Source: Acidovorax sp. NCPPB 4044 (GTDB lineage Bacteria; Pseudomonadota; Gammaproteobacteria; Burkholderiales; Burkholderiaceae_C). From it: a DNA stretch of 64,000 bases. This document shows positions 33,598-43,813 of this stretch, piece after piece. The notes below the pieces were generated by a model. The model was given only the letters and a program-made list of their open reading frames with translations. It searched no databases and was not told the origin of the DNA. Made by a program: the position numbers and the translations under genes. Within the stretch, counting starts at the first letter, position 1; every line of letters starts with the position of its first letter. The stretch is taken from the NCBI RefSeq assembly GCF_028069655.1, contig NZ_JAMCOS010000001.1, forward strand, positions 1,208,001-1,272,000, given 5' to 3'.

Positions 33598-34176
33598 CTA
33601 TCTGCCTTGTGCGCCGCGGGTTGAAGAGGGCGCTTGCTGGAGCGTCTTCAGGATCTGTTCATTGAATAGCGGAATGTCGTCGGGCTTGCGGCTACTGATC
33701 CATGGTCCTTCCACGTGGACTGGCTCATCGACCCAGGTAGCACCCGCATTGCGCAGATCGGTCGCGAGGCTTGGCCAACTGGTGAGGGTCTTGCCTTTGA
33801 CGAGGCCCGCGTCGATCAGCAGCCAGGCGCCGTGGCAGATCACGGCCACGGGTTTGCCCGCCTGCTCCATCGCCTGGACGAAGGCCTGGGCTTTTTTCTC
33901 GGTACGCAGGGCATCGGCGTTCACGACGCCGCCGGGCAGGACCACGGCGTCGAACGCATCGGCCGAGGCACCGTCCAGGGTTTGATCGACATCGAACCGG
34001 TCGGCTTTGTCGACGTGGTTGAAGCCCTGCACCTGACCGGGCTTCGGCGCCACGATCTGCGCATCGAAGCCTGCGTTGCGCAACGCGTCGCGGGGACCGG
34101 TCAATTCGACTTGCTCGAAGCCATCGGTGACGAGCAGCGCCACGCGGCGCTGGGCGGAAGAAGAGGAAATGGACAT
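33598..34176 (-). CDS. PfpI/DJ-1-family protein (type 1 glutamine amidotransferase-like)
   Basis: 192 residues, the usual length. The flavodoxin-like fold shows DGFEQVELTGPRDAL (Glu of the active site near 21-24), VVLPGGVVNADALR and the nucleophile elbow AVICHGAW with Cys114-His115. PfpI/YhbO proteins act in stress defence, as deglycase, hydratase or chaperone activities reported for the family. It stands alone, convergent with nothing close on its right. Confidence 0.92.
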   Translation of the reverse strand: MSISSSSAQRRVALLVTDGFEQVELTGPRDALRNAGFDAQIVAPKPGQVQGFNHVDKADRFDVDQTLDGASADAFDAVVLPGGVVNADALRTEKKAQAFVQAMEQAGKPVAVICHGAWLLIDAGLVKGKTLTSWPSLATDLRNAGATWVDEPVHVEGPWISSRKPDDIPLFNEQILKTLQQAPSSTRGAQGR

Positions 34177-34291
34177 GCGGGGAAACTCCGTGCAGATGAC
34201 TGGAAAGCTATCAATCTAGGCACTGCACGGTGCCAGGGGTGTCGGCCAATGGCGACGATGGGCGTGGGGCGGCAATGGCCGCGCTGCCGCG

Positions 34292-34774
34292 TTATTTCTT
34301 GCGGCAGGCCGCACGGATGAGCTTGCCGGCCGGGTCTCCGGCGATGCCCGCAAAGGTGACGGGCGCTTCGTTTTCCTTGAAGTCGATCTGCGCCGTCATC
34401 GGCCCCTGCCAGAGCGGTTCACCGAAGTACTGCAGAGAGAGGTACCAGCCTTTGCGCTGAGCGCAGTCGAACAGGGCCACACCGCGATAGGAGCGGTACA
34501 GGCCCTTGCTGTAGCTGGTGCGCAGGGAACTGCGCGACACCCGCAGATCGACGGTGATCTGGTTCTGCCACTGCTGGGCTGTGGGATTGATCTGGACGAT
34601 GTCTCCGTCCGGCACCTCGGGGAACCCGTGGATCGTGAGCCATTCCTCGGGGCGGGCCGCGGCGGCCGCCCTGTCCGGGGCCGCAACGCTTGCGGGCGCG
34701 GCCGGCTGCGGTTGTGCCGGGCTGGCCAGCAGCACGGCAGCAGACCACAGGACGGCGCGGGCGAGGGGGGACAC
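34292..34774 (-). CDS. secreted surface-adhesin-E-like (SAPE) protein
   Basis: About 160 residues. GTG 34774 is preferred: GGAGG stands four bases upstream and the protein then begins with a signal peptide (VSPLARAVLWSAAVLLASPAQP). The mature part has W, YRS and FDCAQ spaced as in Surface-adhesin protein E-type small secreted proteins (single domain, conserved LFDCA and YFGEPLW). An ATG two bases upstream is in another frame. The function is unknown; periplasmic or surface location expected. Confidence 0.7.
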   Translation of the reverse strand: MSPLARAVLWSAAVLLASPAQPQPAAPASVAAPDRAAAAARPEEWLTIHGFPEVPDGDIVQINPTAQQWQNQITVDLRVSRSSLRTSYSKGLYRSYRGVALFDCAQRKGWYLSLQYFGEPLWQGPMTAQIDFKENEAPVTFAGIAGDPAGKLIRAACRKK

Positions 34775-34997
34775 ATAACCTCCGAGAGGGGGCCGGTGGG
34801 GAGGAAAAGGCACTGCACATCTTAGGCCATTTGCCCCGGCATGCCGTCTTGCGGAATGCTTCCAAAGTGACGCCGGCGCGGCGTCAGGGTATTCCTTTGC
34901 GGCACGGCCGTAGGCCGCTCCCTAGAATCGAACGCACTGCCATAACAAAAAATCCAGGACGCCATTAACCCTGGCCCATGTGTTCAAGGAGCCCGCC

Positions 34998-35537
34998 GTG
35001 TCAGATGCCCCCTCCGATTCCCCTCCGCCCAGCGCGCAGCAGCGCATCGTCAAGAAGTATCCGAACCGCCGGCTCTACGACACCTCCACCTCCACCTACA
35101 TCACGCTCGCTGAAGTGAAGCAGCTCGTCATCGACGGCGAGGAGGTCGTGGTGCGCGACGCGAAGACCAGCGAAGACCTCACGCGCAGCATCCTGCTGCA
35201 GATCATCCTGGAAGAGGAGGCCGGCGGCGCGCCGATGTTCACCGAGGCCGTGCTGGCCAACATCATCCGCTTCTACGGCCACGCCATGCAGGGCTTCATG
35301 GGGGCCTATCTGGAGAAGAACGTGCAGATGTTCTCCGACTTCCAGGCCCGCATGGCCGAGCAGTCCCAGGGGTTCACGCCCGAGATGTGGACCCAGTTCA
35401 TGAGCCCGCAGTCGCCGCTCTACCAGGGCATGATGGGCCAGTACCGAGAACAGTCCCAGGCGATGTTCACGCAGATGCAGGAGCAGATGCAAAAGCAGAC
35501 CGAGCAGATGCTGGGCGCCTTCGGCATCAAGCGCTGA
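34998..35537 (+). CDS. phaR: PhaR, polyhydroxyalkanoate synthesis repressor
   Basis: 179 residues. The N-terminal PHB/PHA accumulation regulator DNA-binding domain is clear ([19 protein letters not shown] ... [17 protein letters not shown]), followed by a second domain and a Gln/Met-rich C-terminus ([13 protein letters not shown]). GTG 34998 is chosen because AAGGAG lies at good spacing; GTG 34980 would add six residues. PhaR senses free PHA and represses phasin and its own gene. Confidence 0.9.
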   Translation: MSDAPSDSPPPSAQQRIVKKYPNRRLYDTSTSTYITLAEVKQLVIDGEEVVVRDAKTSEDLTRSILLQIILEEEAGGAPMFTEAVLANIIRFYGHAMQGFMGAYLEKNVQMFSDFQARMAEQSQGFTPEMWTQFMSPQSPLYQGMMGQYREQSQAMFTQMQEQMQKQTEQMLGAFGIKR

Positions 35538-35650
35538 AAGGCATCGGGGCACTGCCGTGCAGTGCATCCGCGGCCTGGTTCTGTGGGCAAAACCCCGGGG
35601 CGCGGGCCGGTCCCCCGGGGCCTCATGGCCGGAACTGGGACAATACGGGG

Positions 35651-37042
35651 ATGAGCGACGTTCTCTCCCCCACGAAAACACCCAAAGTCGGATTTGTGAG
35701 CCTCGGCTGCCCCAAGGCACTCACGGATTCCGAACTGATCCTGACCCAGCTGAGCGCCGAGGGCTATCAGACCTCCAAGACGTTCGAAGGCGCTGACCTC
35801 GTCATCGTCAACACCTGCGGCTTCATCGACGATGCCGTCAAGGAAAGCCTCGACACCATCGGCGAGGCCCTGGCCGAGAACGGCAAGGTGATCGTCACGG
35901 GCTGCCTGGGCGCCCGGGCGGCCGAAGGTGGCGGCAACCTCGTGCGGCAGATGCACCCCAGCGTGCTGGCGGTGACCGGCCCCCATGCCACGCAGGATGT
36001 GATGGATGCCGTGCACCAGAACCTTCCCAAGCCGCACGACCCGTTCATCGACCTCGTGCCCGGCGGTTTCGGCGTGGCGGGCCTCAAGCTCACGCCCAAG
36101 CACTACGCATACCTGAAGATCAGCGAAGGCTGCAACCACCGCTGCACGTTCTGCATCATTCCCTCGATGCGCGGCGACCTCGTGTCGCGCCCGATCGGCG
36201 ATGTGCTGAACGAGGCGAAGGCGCTGTTCGAAGGCGGCGTGAAGGAGCTGCTGGTGATCAGCCAGGACACCTCTGCCTACGGCGTCGATGTGAAGTACCG
36301 CACCGGTTTCTGGGACGGCAAGCCTGTGAAGACGCGCATGCTGGAGCTGGTGCAGACGCTGGGCGAGATCGCCGAGCCCTATGGCGCCTGGGTGCGCCTG
36401 CACTACGTGTACCCGTACCCCAGCGTGGACGAGGTGATCCCGTTCATGGCGACGGGCAGGGTCCTGCCGTACCTCGACGTACCCTTCCAGCACAGCCACC
36501 CCGATGTGCTGAAGCGCATGAAGCGCCCTGCCAGCGGCGAGCGCAATCTGGAGCGCATCCAGCGCTGGCGCGAGGCCTGCCCCGAACTGGTGATCCGCAG
36601 CACGTTCATTGCCGGTTTTCCGGGCGAGACCGAAGAAGAATTCCAGCACCTGCTCGACTTCGTGCGCGAAGCGCAGATCGACCGGGCCGGCTGCTTTGCC
36701 TACAGCGACGTGAACGGCGCGGTGGCCAACGAACTGCCGGGCATGCTGCCCATGGATGTGCGCGAAGACCGCCGTGCGCGCTTCATGGCCGTGGCGGAGG
36801 AAGTGTCCATCGCCAAGCTGCAGCGCCGCGTGGGCGCCACCATGCAGGTGCTGGTGGACCATGCACCAGCCCTCGGGCGCAAGGGCGGCACCGGCCGCAG
36901 CTATGCCGATGCGCCCGAGATCGACGGCGTGGTGCACCTGCTGCCGCCCGAGAAGATCAGCAAGCAGCTCAAGGTGGGCGAATTCACGCGTGCGCAGATC
37001 GTGGGCGTGCAGGGCCACGACCTGGTGGCGCGGCCGATCTAG
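35651..37042 (+). CDS. rimO: RimO, ribosomal protein S12 methylthiotransferase
   Basis: 463 residues. N-terminal MTTase domain with Cys in LGCPKA, NTCGF and TGCLGAR (cluster ligands), radical-SAM motif CNHRCTFC, and a C-terminal TRAM domain (from about 395). RimO methylthiolates an Asp of S12 using two 4Fe-4S clusters. ATG 35651 gives the standard N-terminus; the longer upstream frame is shadow. Confidence 0.96.
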   Translation: MSDVLSPTKTPKVGFVSLGCPKALTDSELILTQLSAEGYQTSKTFEGADLVIVNTCGFIDDAVKESLDTIGEALAENGKVIVTGCLGARAAEGGGNLVRQMHPSVLAVTGPHATQDVMDAVHQNLPKPHDPFIDLVPGGFGVAGLKLTPKHYAYLKISEGCNHRCTFCIIPSMRGDLVSRPIGDVLNEAKALFEGGVKELLVISQDTSAYGVDVKYRTGFWDGKPVKTRMLELVQTLGEIAEPYGAWVRLHYVYPYPSVDEVIPFMATGRVLPYLDVPFQHSHPDVLKRMKRPASGERNLERIQRWREACPELVIRSTFIAGFPGETEEEFQHLLDFVREAQIDRAGCFAYSDVNGAVANELPGMLPMDVREDRRARFMAVAEEVSIAKLQRRVGATMQVLVDHAPALGRKGGTGRSYADAPEIDGVVHLLPPEKISKQLKVGEFTRAQIVGVQGHDLVARPI

Positions 37043-37047
37043 TGTTA

Positions 37048-37116
37048 CCCCCTGGGTCGCCTGCGGCGCCATCCCCCAAGGGGGGGCGACGCCCGGTGGC
37101 CCGGCATAGCCGGTTC
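37048..37116. repeat. GC-rich hairpin repeat after rimO
   Basis: CCCCCTGGG ... CCCAAGGGGG (about 37,048-37,086) forms an imperfect long hairpin, and CCGGC-ATAG-CCGG follows at 37,101-37,113. I recall closely similar sequences as a dispersed intergenic repeat in Acidovorax and relatives; this memory is not verified here. It could stop or stabilise rimO transcripts. The whole gap to mntH is 298 bases and has no gene. Confidence 0.5.
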
Positions 37117-37340
37117 CACGGCGTCTGCTGGCATGGCCTGCTCCGCAGCCATCCGAACGGTAAGGCCGTGTCAGGTTCATGCGCCTTGCCCCTGTGCCAT
37201 TTCCCAGGCAAAGAGCGCCGAACCGCCAGCGGGGTGATTCAAATACCCCGGTGCTCGATTGCCGGGGCGGACAACCCGCTATCCAAGGGATAGCAACTTT
37301 TGCCGCACGCGTGCTTGCCCGGTTGCATAAGATCGCTTCG

Positions 37341-38663
37341 ATGTTCTTCCCGCTCCCGCGCACCGCCACCGCTCCGTTCTGCCCTTCGGAAGTGAAGGGC
37401 TCGGTCCGGATCGATCCGGGGCTGCCGTTCCACAAGAAGCTGCTGCGCTACGCCGGCCCGGGCCTGCTGGTGTCCGTGGGCTACATGGATCCGGGCAATT
37501 GGGCGACCGACATCGAGGCGGGCTCGCGCTTCGGCTACGGGCTGCTGTTCGTGGTGCTATTGGCCAGCCTGGCGGCCATGCTGCTGCAGGCGCTGTGCGT
37601 GCGGCTGGGGCTGGTGGCGCAGCGGGACTTGGCGCAGCTGTGCCGCGAGCGCTACGGGCCGGCGGCCAACCGTTTCCTGTGGGCGGGGGCTGAGCTGGCC
37701 ATCATCGCCTGCGACCTGGCCGAGGTGCTGGGCGGGGCGCTGGCGCTGCACCTGCTGTTCGGTGTCTCCATTCCGGTGGGCATTGGCATCACCGCCTTCG
37801 ATACGCTGCTGGTGCTGGGCCTGCAGGGCGCCGGCTTCCGGCGGGTGGAGGCCATCGTCCTCGCGCTGGTCGGCACCATCGCGGCGTGCTTCGCGGTAGA
37901 GCTGGCGTTCTCGCAGCCGCTCTGGACCGAGGTGGCGATGGGCTTCGCCCCCAGCCTGGAGCGGCTGCAGCAACCCGGCGCGCTGTACCTGGCCATCGGC
38001 ATCGTAGGTGCCACGGTGATGCCGCACAACCTGTACCTGCATTCGTCCATCGTGCAGACGCGCCTGGTGGACGACAGCGACGCCGGCCGGCGCGAGGCGA
38101 TCCGCTTCTGCACGCTGGATGCGGTGGTGTCGCTGTCGCTGGCCCTGCTGGTGAACGCGGCCATCATGGTGCTCGCCGCGAGCGCCTTCCACAGCCGCGG
38201 CCACCAGGATGTGGCCGACATCGCCGATGCCTACCGCCTGATCGAACCGCTGGTGGGTAGCGCGCTGGCGGCCACGCTGTTCGGCATCGCGCTGCTCGCA
38301 TCGGGGCAGAGCTCGACGTTCACGGGCACGATCGCCGGGCAGATCGTGATGGAGGGATTCCTGAACCTGAAGATCCCCTGCTGGCAGCGCCGGTTGATCA
38401 CGCGGGTTCTCGCGCTCGTTCCCGCGCTGCTGGGCGTGTGGTGGCTGGGCGACGAGGGCGTGGGCAAGATGCTGGTGCTGAGCCAGGTGGTGCTGAGCTT
38501 CCAGTTGCCCTTCGCGATGTGGCCGCTCATCCGCTTCACGAGCGACCGCTCGGTGATGGGCGGTTTTGCCAACGGACGCACGGTGCGCTGGCTCGCGTGG
38601 ACGCTGTTCGGGGTGATTTCCGTGGCCAATGTCTGGCTGGTGGGGGCGGTGGTGGTCGGCTGA
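37341..38663 (+). CDS. mntH: MntH, NRAMP-type Mn2+/H+ symporter
   Basis: 440 residues, eleven or so membrane helices. The metal-binding motif of TM1 is GYMDPGNW, and TM6 carries [11 protein letters not shown], both diagnostic for NRAMP. It imports Mn2+ (and Fe2+) with protons. ATG 37341 is used; upstream in-frame codons read through the hairpin repeat and are not protein-like. No mntR regulator gene is adjacent. Confidence 0.95.
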   Translation: MFFPLPRTATAPFCPSEVKGSVRIDPGLPFHKKLLRYAGPGLLVSVGYMDPGNWATDIEAGSRFGYGLLFVVLLASLAAMLLQALCVRLGLVAQRDLAQLCRERYGPAANRFLWAGAELAIIACDLAEVLGGALALHLLFGVSIPVGIGITAFDTLLVLGLQGAGFRRVEAIVLALVGTIAACFAVELAFSQPLWTEVAMGFAPSLERLQQPGALYLAIGIVGATVMPHNLYLHSSIVQTRLVDDSDAGRREAIRFCTLDAVVSLSLALLVNAAIMVLAASAFHSRGHQDVADIADAYRLIEPLVGSALAATLFGIALLASGQSSTFTGTIAGQIVMEGFLNLKIPCWQRRLITRVLALVPALLGVWWLGDEGVGKMLVLSQVVLSFQLPFAMWPLIRFTSDRSVMGGFANGRTVRWLAWTLFGVISVANVWLVGAVVVG

Positions 38664-38838
38664 GATGCGCCTGCCGTGCGCTTGCGCCATGCCGTGCCCG
38701 GCGGCACCGGCGGCACCAGTGGGCGCGGCGCGCATACGCAATTCCACGCACGGATTTCGCGCATGGCTGGGCTCTAATTTCAGGGTTTCCACTTCTGGAC
38801 ATGCTGCGCCTCTTTCACCGCGGCATCCCTGTCCCCCG

Positions 38839-40155
38839 ATGACTTCCTCCTCACATCCCTCCAGGGCGGCTTCCGGCAGCGAAGCCGCTCCCTCCACGCC
38901 TGCGCCATCGAAGGCGGCCACCGTCCTGCGCGTGACGGGCGGCAACTTCATGGAGATGTTCGACTTCTTCCTGTTCGGCTTCTACGCCACGCAGATCTCC
39001 AAGGCGTTCTTCCCTTCGGGCAACGAGTTCGCGTCGCTGATGCTCACGTTCATGACGTTCGGCGCGGGCTTCCTGATGCGGCCGCTCGGCGCCGTCCTCC
39101 TGGGGGCCTATGTGGACCGCGTGGGCCGCCGCAAGGGCCTGATCGTCACGCTGGCGCTGATGGCGGTGGGCACGCTGCTCATCGCCTGCGTGCCGGGCTA
39201 TGCCACCATCGGCCTGGCGGCGCCGCTGCTGGTGCTGACCGGGCGGCTGCTGCAGGGGTTCTCGGCCGGCGTGGAGCTGGGCGGAGTGTCGGTGTACCTG
39301 GCCGAGATGGCGACGCCGGGCCGCAAGGGCTTCTACGTGAGCTGGCAGTCGGCCAGCCAGCAGGTGGCGATCATCGTGGCGGCGGCGCTGGGCTACTGGC
39401 TCAACGTGACCTTCATGCCGCAGGAGATCGCGGATTTCTACTGGCGCGTGCCGTTCTTCGTGGGCTGCCTGATCGTGCCGGTGCTGTTCATCATCCGCCG
39501 CTCGCTGCAGGAAACCGAGGAATTCAAGGCGCGCAAGCACCGTCCTTCCACGCGCGAGATCTTCCGCTCGATCCTGTCCAACGGGGGGCTGGTGATCGCG
39601 GGGATGATGATGGTGTCGATGACGACGGTGTCGTTCTACCTCATCACCGTCTACACGCCGACCTTCGGCAAGAGCGTGCTGCACCTGAGCACCACCGATG
39701 CGCTGGCGGTGACGCTGTGCGTGGCGCTCTCCAACTTCTTCTGGCTGCCGGTGATGGGCGCGCTGTCCGACCGCGTCGGCCGCAAGCCGCTGCTGGTGGC
39801 GTTCACGGTGCTGACCATCCTCACGGCCTATCCGGCGCTGAAGTGGCTGGTGGCCTCGCCGGACTTCACCCGCATGCTGGAGGTGGAGCTGTGGCTGTCC
39901 TTCCTCTACGCGAGCTACAACGGCGCCATGGTGGTGGCCTTGACCGAGGTGATGCCGGTGGACGTGCGCACGGTGGGCTTCTCGCTCGCCTACAGCCTCG
40001 CCACGGCGGTGTTCGGCGGTTTCACGCCGGCGGTCGCGACGGGCCTGATCGAGTGGTCGGGCGACAAGGCCGCGCCGGGCTGGTGGATGACGGCGGCCGC
40101 CGGCTGCGGCCTGCTGGCCACGCTGCGGCTGTACCGCCGCGGCGCGGCGCGGTAG
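38839..40155 (+). CDS. MFS organic-acid/H+ symporter, citrate-tricarballylate (CitA/TcuC) type
   Basis: 438 residues, twelve membrane helices after a 30-residue Ser/Ala/Pro-rich tail. Metabolite:H+ symporter signatures are [16 protein letters not shown] in TM1, the loop DRVGRRKGL, and a repeat SDRVGRKP between TM8 and TM9. It resembles CitA/TcuC more than sugar carriers. It stands alone, 175 bases after mntH. The substrate is probably citrate or a related tricarboxylate. Confidence 0.85.
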   Translation: MTSSSHPSRAASGSEAAPSTPAPSKAATVLRVTGGNFMEMFDFFLFGFYATQISKAFFPSGNEFASLMLTFMTFGAGFLMRPLGAVLLGAYVDRVGRRKGLIVTLALMAVGTLLIACVPGYATIGLAAPLLVLTGRLLQGFSAGVELGGVSVYLAEMATPGRKGFYVSWQSASQQVAIIVAAALGYWLNVTFMPQEIADFYWRVPFFVGCLIVPVLFIIRRSLQETEEFKARKHRPSTREIFRSILSNGGLVIAGMMMVSMTTVSFYLITVYTPTFGKSVLHLSTTDALAVTLCVALSNFFWLPVMGALSDRVGRKPLLVAFTVLTILTAYPALKWLVASPDFTRMLEVELWLSFLYASYNGAMVVALTEVMPVDVRTVGFSLAYSLATAVFGGFTPAVATGLIEWSGDKAAPGWWMTAAAGCGLLATLRLYRRGAAR

Positions 40156-40162
40156 CCCGCGC

Positions 40163-40678
40163 TCAGTTGGTCGGGTAGGCCGTGAGCAGGATCCACTGGC
40201 CACCGACCACCTTGAAGTCGAGCTGGATGTTCGAATACTGCGAGCTCGTCTTCGCGGTGCAGACGCCCTGGGCGTTTGCGGCGGTGCAGTTGAAGCCGCC
40301 GATCTTGTCCTTCTTGAGCACGCTGTAGACGGTCACTTTCTGCCGGGCGTCGCTGCCCGAGCAGTTGACCGCATCGCCCTTGTATTTGTCCGGATTCAGG
40401 TAGTTGTTCCAGAAGCCCGTGTATTCCTCGACGCTGGAGAACAGGGTCTTGGTGGCCTGGCTCAGGCCTGCGGGCGGCGTGGCGCCGAAGATGTGCTGGT
40501 TGAGGTGCCCGCCGGCCGCATTGTTGTTGGCCGAGATGCCGCTCTGCTGGACGGATGCCATGGCGCGGCACGGCTCGGCGTGTGCGCCCGCCGAGTACAG
40601 GCCGGTGGCAAGGATGGCCGCGAGCAGCTGCGGCGTGGCAGCGGTGCGTCGGATGGATGGCTTCTGTGGTGTTTTCAT
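40163..40678 (-). CDS. secreted protein of unknown function
   Basis: 171 residues from ATG 40678, which has GGGAGG upstream and begins a signal peptide (about 1-34, AGAHA-E). The mature part has two Cys pairs (Cys36 near the start; Cys in NCSGS, FNCTAA and GVCTAK), so disulfides are likely, and a HLNQHIFG motif. The C-terminal half has a WILLTAYPTN end. I do not recognise the family. It converges with the MFS carrier, 7 bases apart. Confidence 0.75.
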   Translation of the reverse strand: MKTPQKPSIRRTAATPQLLAAILATGLYSAGAHAEPCRAMASVQQSGISANNNAAGGHLNQHIFGATPPAGLSQATKTLFSSVEEYTGFWNNYLNPDKYKGDAVNCSGSDARQKVTVYSVLKKDKIGGFNCTAANAQGVCTAKTSSQYSNIQLDFKVVGGQWILLTAYPTN

Positions 40679-40793
40679 GGTGTGTCCTCCCTGGAGAAAA
40701 GCTCCACGGCCATTGTGTTGGCGCACCCGGCACGCAGCGCTGAAGCCCGGCTGAAGCGTCCTGAAAAGCGCTGAAGGTCCTCGCGCAGGCATG

Positions 40794-40827
40794 AAAAAAG
40801 GGCACCGTCCATGTGGAACGGTGCCCT
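40794..40827 (-). terminator. Rho-independent terminator of efp
   Basis: On the minus strand a perfect 9-bp stem (GGGCACCGT on the plus strand with ACGGTGCCC) and a 9-base loop are followed by six T. It is 48 bases past the efp stop. Confidence 0.9.
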
Positions 40828-40874
40828 GTTCGGGTTGGGCGCTCGCCGCCCGAAGGCCGGGCGGAGGCCTGACC

Positions 40875-41429
40875 TCAGACGCGCTTGCGGTATTCGCCCG
40901 TGCGCGTGTCGATTTCGATCTTGTCGCCTTGCGCCACGAACAGCGGCACGGAGACTTCGAAGCCCGTGGCGATCTTGGCGGGCTTGAGCACCTTGCCGGA
41001 CGTGTCGCCCTTGACGGCGGGCTCGGTCCAGGTGATTTCGCGTTCCACGCTGGTGGGCAGCTCGACCGAGATGGCCTTGCCGTCGTAGAACACCACTTCG
41101 AGGCCCATGCCGTCTTCGAGGTAGTTCAGCGCGTCGCCCATGTTCTCGGCTTCGACTTCGTACTGGTTGTATTCGGTGTCCATGCAGACGTACATCGGGT
41201 CGGCGAAGTACGAGTACGTGCATTCCTTCTTGTCGAGGATGACGTTGTCGATCTTGTCGTCGGCCTTGAACACGTTTTCGGTGCCGAAGTTGCCGATCAG
41301 GCTCTTGAGCTTCATGCGGACCGTGGCGGCGCCGCGGCCGCCGCGGGCGTATTCGGTCTTCAGGACGACCATCGGGTCCTTGCCGTGCATGATGACGTTG
41401 CCGGCGCGGATTTCTTGAGCGATTTTCAT
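40875..41429 (-). CDS. efp: elongation factor P with modifiable Arg32
   Basis: 184 residues, three beta-barrel domains. EF-P relieves ribosome stalling at polyproline. The tip loop reads YARGGRGAA with Arg at position 32, the residue rhamnosylated by EarP, rather than the Lys of the EpmA type. The earP gene lies 160 bases upstream on the same strand, which confirms the arginine-rhamnose branch of EF-P activation. A strong terminator follows. Confidence 0.97.
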   Translation of the reverse strand: MKIAQEIRAGNVIMHGKDPMVVLKTEYARGGRGAATVRMKLKSLIGNFGTENVFKADDKIDNVILDKKECTYSYFADPMYVCMDTEYNQYEVEAENMGDALNYLEDGMGLEVVFYDGKAISVELPTSVEREITWTEPAVKGDTSGKVLKPAKIATGFEVSVPLFVAQGDKIEIDTRTGEYRKRV

Positions 41430-41589
41430 AGCAGGTTTGCCTGGGTTGGGGCCGCTCAACGCACCGGAGCGCCCGAAAAGCCGCACGGCACGCGGCGGAT
41501 GGAGGGCGCCGGGGCATGTTCCGCGGCGGGGGGATGCGCCGGCCGGCACGCGAGGGTGTGCCGCCCCGTTTGGCGCAAAGCCGCAGATT

Positions 41590-42777
41590 TTAGCTTTTTT
41601 CGCGGACGAACCCGAGCAATTGCGTGGCGAGGTCGTCCTGCGCCAGCAGGCGGGTGCGTGCCGCGAGCGTGCAGCCGCGCCATTCGGCGAGCATGCCCGC
41701 CTCCAGCCGGGGCAGCGGCGCGGCGCCGCCGATGCCGTTCCAGGCGTGGTGGAAGCGCCGCAGCGAGGCGGGCGCCTGCAGCCAGTCAAGGAAGGCATCA
41801 AGCTTGGCGTGGTGGGCGCCGTCGTCCTGCGGATAGATATGCCAGACGAACGGCTGGCCGGCCCAGAGCGCCCGCACCAGCGAGTCTTCGCCGCGCACGG
41901 CGTTCAGGTCGCAGGCCCAGAGCCCCTCGTCGAATGCCGGCTGGGGGCACGGCGGCAGGTATGAAATCGATAGCAAACTATTCAATGGATCCGGCGGCAT
42001 GGAGCCATTTTTGCCTGGAATGTAGGGGGGGGTGCCGTCCAGCGCCGCGCGCACCGCCGTGGCCGCGCGGCCCGGTGCGGCCAGCAGGTGGGCGCCCGGC
42101 AGCGCGGAAAGCTGCGCCAGCAGGTCCGGCAGGCCGGCCGGCTCGTAGCAGAAGAGCGAGACGGCCAGGTCCGCCGGGCCCACGCCGTGGCGCGCGCGCC
42201 AGCCCGCGCGGTCGAAGGCGGCCTGCCGGGCGGGCAGGTCGGGCTCGCGCAGCAGGCCGCCGGTGCGCGCCGTGAAGCCCGGGTAGAAAAACCAGCGCGT
42301 GCAGCCTGCGCCCGGCCCCGAGAAGATCGGCGAGGGCAGGCGGTGGCTGCGCTCGACATACGCCTCGGCGGACAGGTATTCCAGGTTGATCCACAAGGGT
42401 TTTGTGCCGGATGCCGCCGGATCCATTGAAAAGTTTGCTATGAATTCAGGAGCAATTCCGCAGCCGAAGCCTTCGACGAGCACATCGCCCGGGCGGCCGG
42501 GGAGCGGGGCGGTGGGCCAGGGGCGCACGTCCACGCCGGGCGCGCCCGCAGGGGCCATCCACGCGAGGGCCGAGGCGTCGTCGGTCCAGAGCCGCACGCG
42601 GTGGCCGAGCGCGCCCAGCTGCGCCGCCAGCCGCCAGCACACGCCGATGTCGCCGAAGTTGTCGATCACCTGGCAGAAGATGTCCCAGGCCAGCGGCGAG
42701 CTGGGCTCGGCGGGCGTGGGGGTGGGCGCGGAGGGGGGAATGGGAAGCATGGGTGGCATGGAGAGCGGGGCGGTCAT
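41590..42777 (-). CDS. earP: EarP, EF-P arginine rhamnosyltransferase, with two repeat-encoded inserts
   Basis: 395 residues; transfers rhamnose from dTDP-rhamnose to Arg32 of EF-P. The catalytic N-terminal block [20 protein letters not shown] (Asp32, Asp39, Asp43) and the C-terminal [18 protein letters not shown] nucleotide-binding block are intact, as are [10 protein letters not shown] and WACDLNAV. Two segments (around [13 protein letters not shown] and [16 protein letters not shown]) do not resemble the family loops and are coded by a 31-bp repeat present in opposite orientations. Both keep the frame open. ATG 42777 overlaps the LysR stop. The first 30 residues are a Pro-rich extension. 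Confidence 0.92.
   Translation of the reverse strand: MTAPLSMPPMLPIPPSAPTPTPAEPSSPLAWDIFCQVIDNFGDIGVCWRLAAQLGALGHRVRLWTDDASALAWMAPAGAPGVDVRPWPTAPLPGRPGDVLVEGFGCGIAPEFIANFSMDPAASGTKPLWINLEYLSAEAYVERSHRLPSPIFSGPGAGCTRWFFYPGFTARTGGLLREPDLPARQAAFDRAGWRARHGVGPADLAVSLFCYEPAGLPDLLAQLSALPGAHLLAAPGRAATAVRAALDGTPPYIPGKNGSMPPDPLNSLLSISYLPPCPQPAFDEGLWACDLNAVRGEDSLVRALWAGQPFVWHIYPQDDGAHHAKLDAFLDWLQAPASLRRFHHAWNGIGGAAPLPRLEAGMLAEWRGCTLAARTRLLAQDDLATQLLGFVREKS
41970..42000 (+). repeat. 31-bp repeat copy 1 inside earP
   Basis: Reads ATAGCAAACTATTCAATGG followed by ATCCGGCGGCAT on the plus strand. Copy 2 at 42,411-42,441 is its reverse complement with one mismatch (30 of 31 bases). The copies are 410 bases apart and translate to the Ser/Asn/Pro-rich peptide NSLLSIS in EarP. 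The sequence is less GC-rich than the gene around it. Confidence 0.9.
42411..42441 (-). repeat. 31-bp repeat copy 2 inside earP, inverted
   Basis: The minus strand here matches copy 1 at 30 of 31 positions. In the EarP reading frame this copy gives [11 protein letters not shown]. Flanking bases differ, so the shared unit is short; a partly similar TGAAAT/TGAATT stretch precedes each. Confidence 0.9.
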
Positions 42778-43679
42778 GGCGCGACCTCCGGCGGCGGGGC
42801 CGCGCGCAGGTGGTCCACCAGCAGCCGCGGCACGCTGGAGAGCGCATCGACCGAGCGCACGCACAGCGCCAGCTGCCGCTGCGCCCATGGCTCGGCCAGC
42901 GCCACGGTGCGCAGCGGCAGCGCGCCCACGTAGAGCCGGGCGCTGCCGCGCGGCAACACGCCCACGCCGAGCCCGGCCGACACCATGAGGCACAGCGCGT
43001 CGAAACTGGTCACCTGGATGCGCAGGCGCAGCGGCTTCTCGGCCTCGGCCGCGGCGCGGATGAGCAGGTTGTTGATGGCGCTGCCAGGGTGCACGCCCAC
43101 GAAGTCGCAGTCCAGCGCCTCGGCCAGCCGCACGCTGCGCCGCCGCGCCAGCGCATGGCCGCGCGGCGCGACCAGCACCAGCTCGTCCTGCCGGTAGGGC
43201 AGCAGGGTGACGCGGTCGCCGTAGTTGCCGTGGTTGAGGATGCCGACATCGGCCGCGTTTTCCGCCACCGACTGCGCGATGGCGCTGCTGATCTGCTCTT
43301 CGAGCCGCACCTGCACCTGCGGGTGCGCGGCCATGAAGCGCTGCAGGTCCCACGGCAGGAACTGCGTGATGGCCGAGATGTTGGCCACCACGCGCACCTG
43401 GCCGCGCACGCCGGCGCGGTAGTCGCGCATCTGCACGGCGATGCCGTCGAGGTCGTTCAGCACGCCGCGCGCGACGTCGAGCAGCGCGTAGGCGGCGTCG
43501 GTGGGCTCGCTGCCGCGGTTGCTGCGCGCGAAGAGCACCACGCCCAGCGCGTCCTCCAGCTCCGCCAGGCGCCGGCTGGCGGCCGATGCGGCGATGTGCT
43601 CGCGCGCGGCGGCCCGCGCGATGGCGTTCTCCTCCATCACGGCGACGAACAGGCGCAGGGACACCGGGTCGAGTTTCAT
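42774..43679 (-). CDS. LysR-family regulator overlapping earP
   Basis: 301 residues from ATG 43679. The helix-turn-helix (SLRLFVAVMEENAIARAAA, AASAASRRLAELE) and the PBP-like sensor domain are complete. The stop overlaps the earP start (ATGA), so earP may be translated from this transcript. It is divergent from the CoA-transferase operon, the usual layout for an LTTR controlling that operon; the 134-base gap should hold the operator. Why a catabolic regulator is joined to an EF-P modification gene is unclear. Confidence 0.88.
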   Translation of the reverse strand: MKLDPVSLRLFVAVMEENAIARAAAREHIAASAASRRLAELEDALGVVLFARSNRGSEPTDAAYALLDVARGVLNDLDGIAVQMRDYRAGVRGQVRVVANISAITQFLPWDLQRFMAAHPQVQVRLEEQISSAIAQSVAENAADVGILNHGNYGDRVTLLPYRQDELVLVAPRGHALARRRSVRLAEALDCDFVGVHPGSAINNLLIRAAAEAEKPLRLRIQVTSFDALCLMVSAGLGVGVLPRGSARLYVGALPLRTVALAEPWAQRQLALCVRSVDALSSVPRLLVDHLRAAPPPEVAP

Positions 43680-43813
43680 GGGCGCCGATGGTAGCGGCCC
43701 CGGCGGGGCGCCGGGCGCTGCCATGCCGGTTTGCGATGGCACCTTCGTGGATGGGCGTTTTGCGGCCCGGCGCGCACTGGGCATGATCCGCCCACCCCCA
43801 GGAGACGACACGG

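Noticed and set aside
35420..37435. 671-codon open frame on the minus strand across phaR-rimO
   Set aside because: Antisense shadow of rimO in GC-rich DNA; low-complexity His/Arg/Ala-rich translation with no family features.
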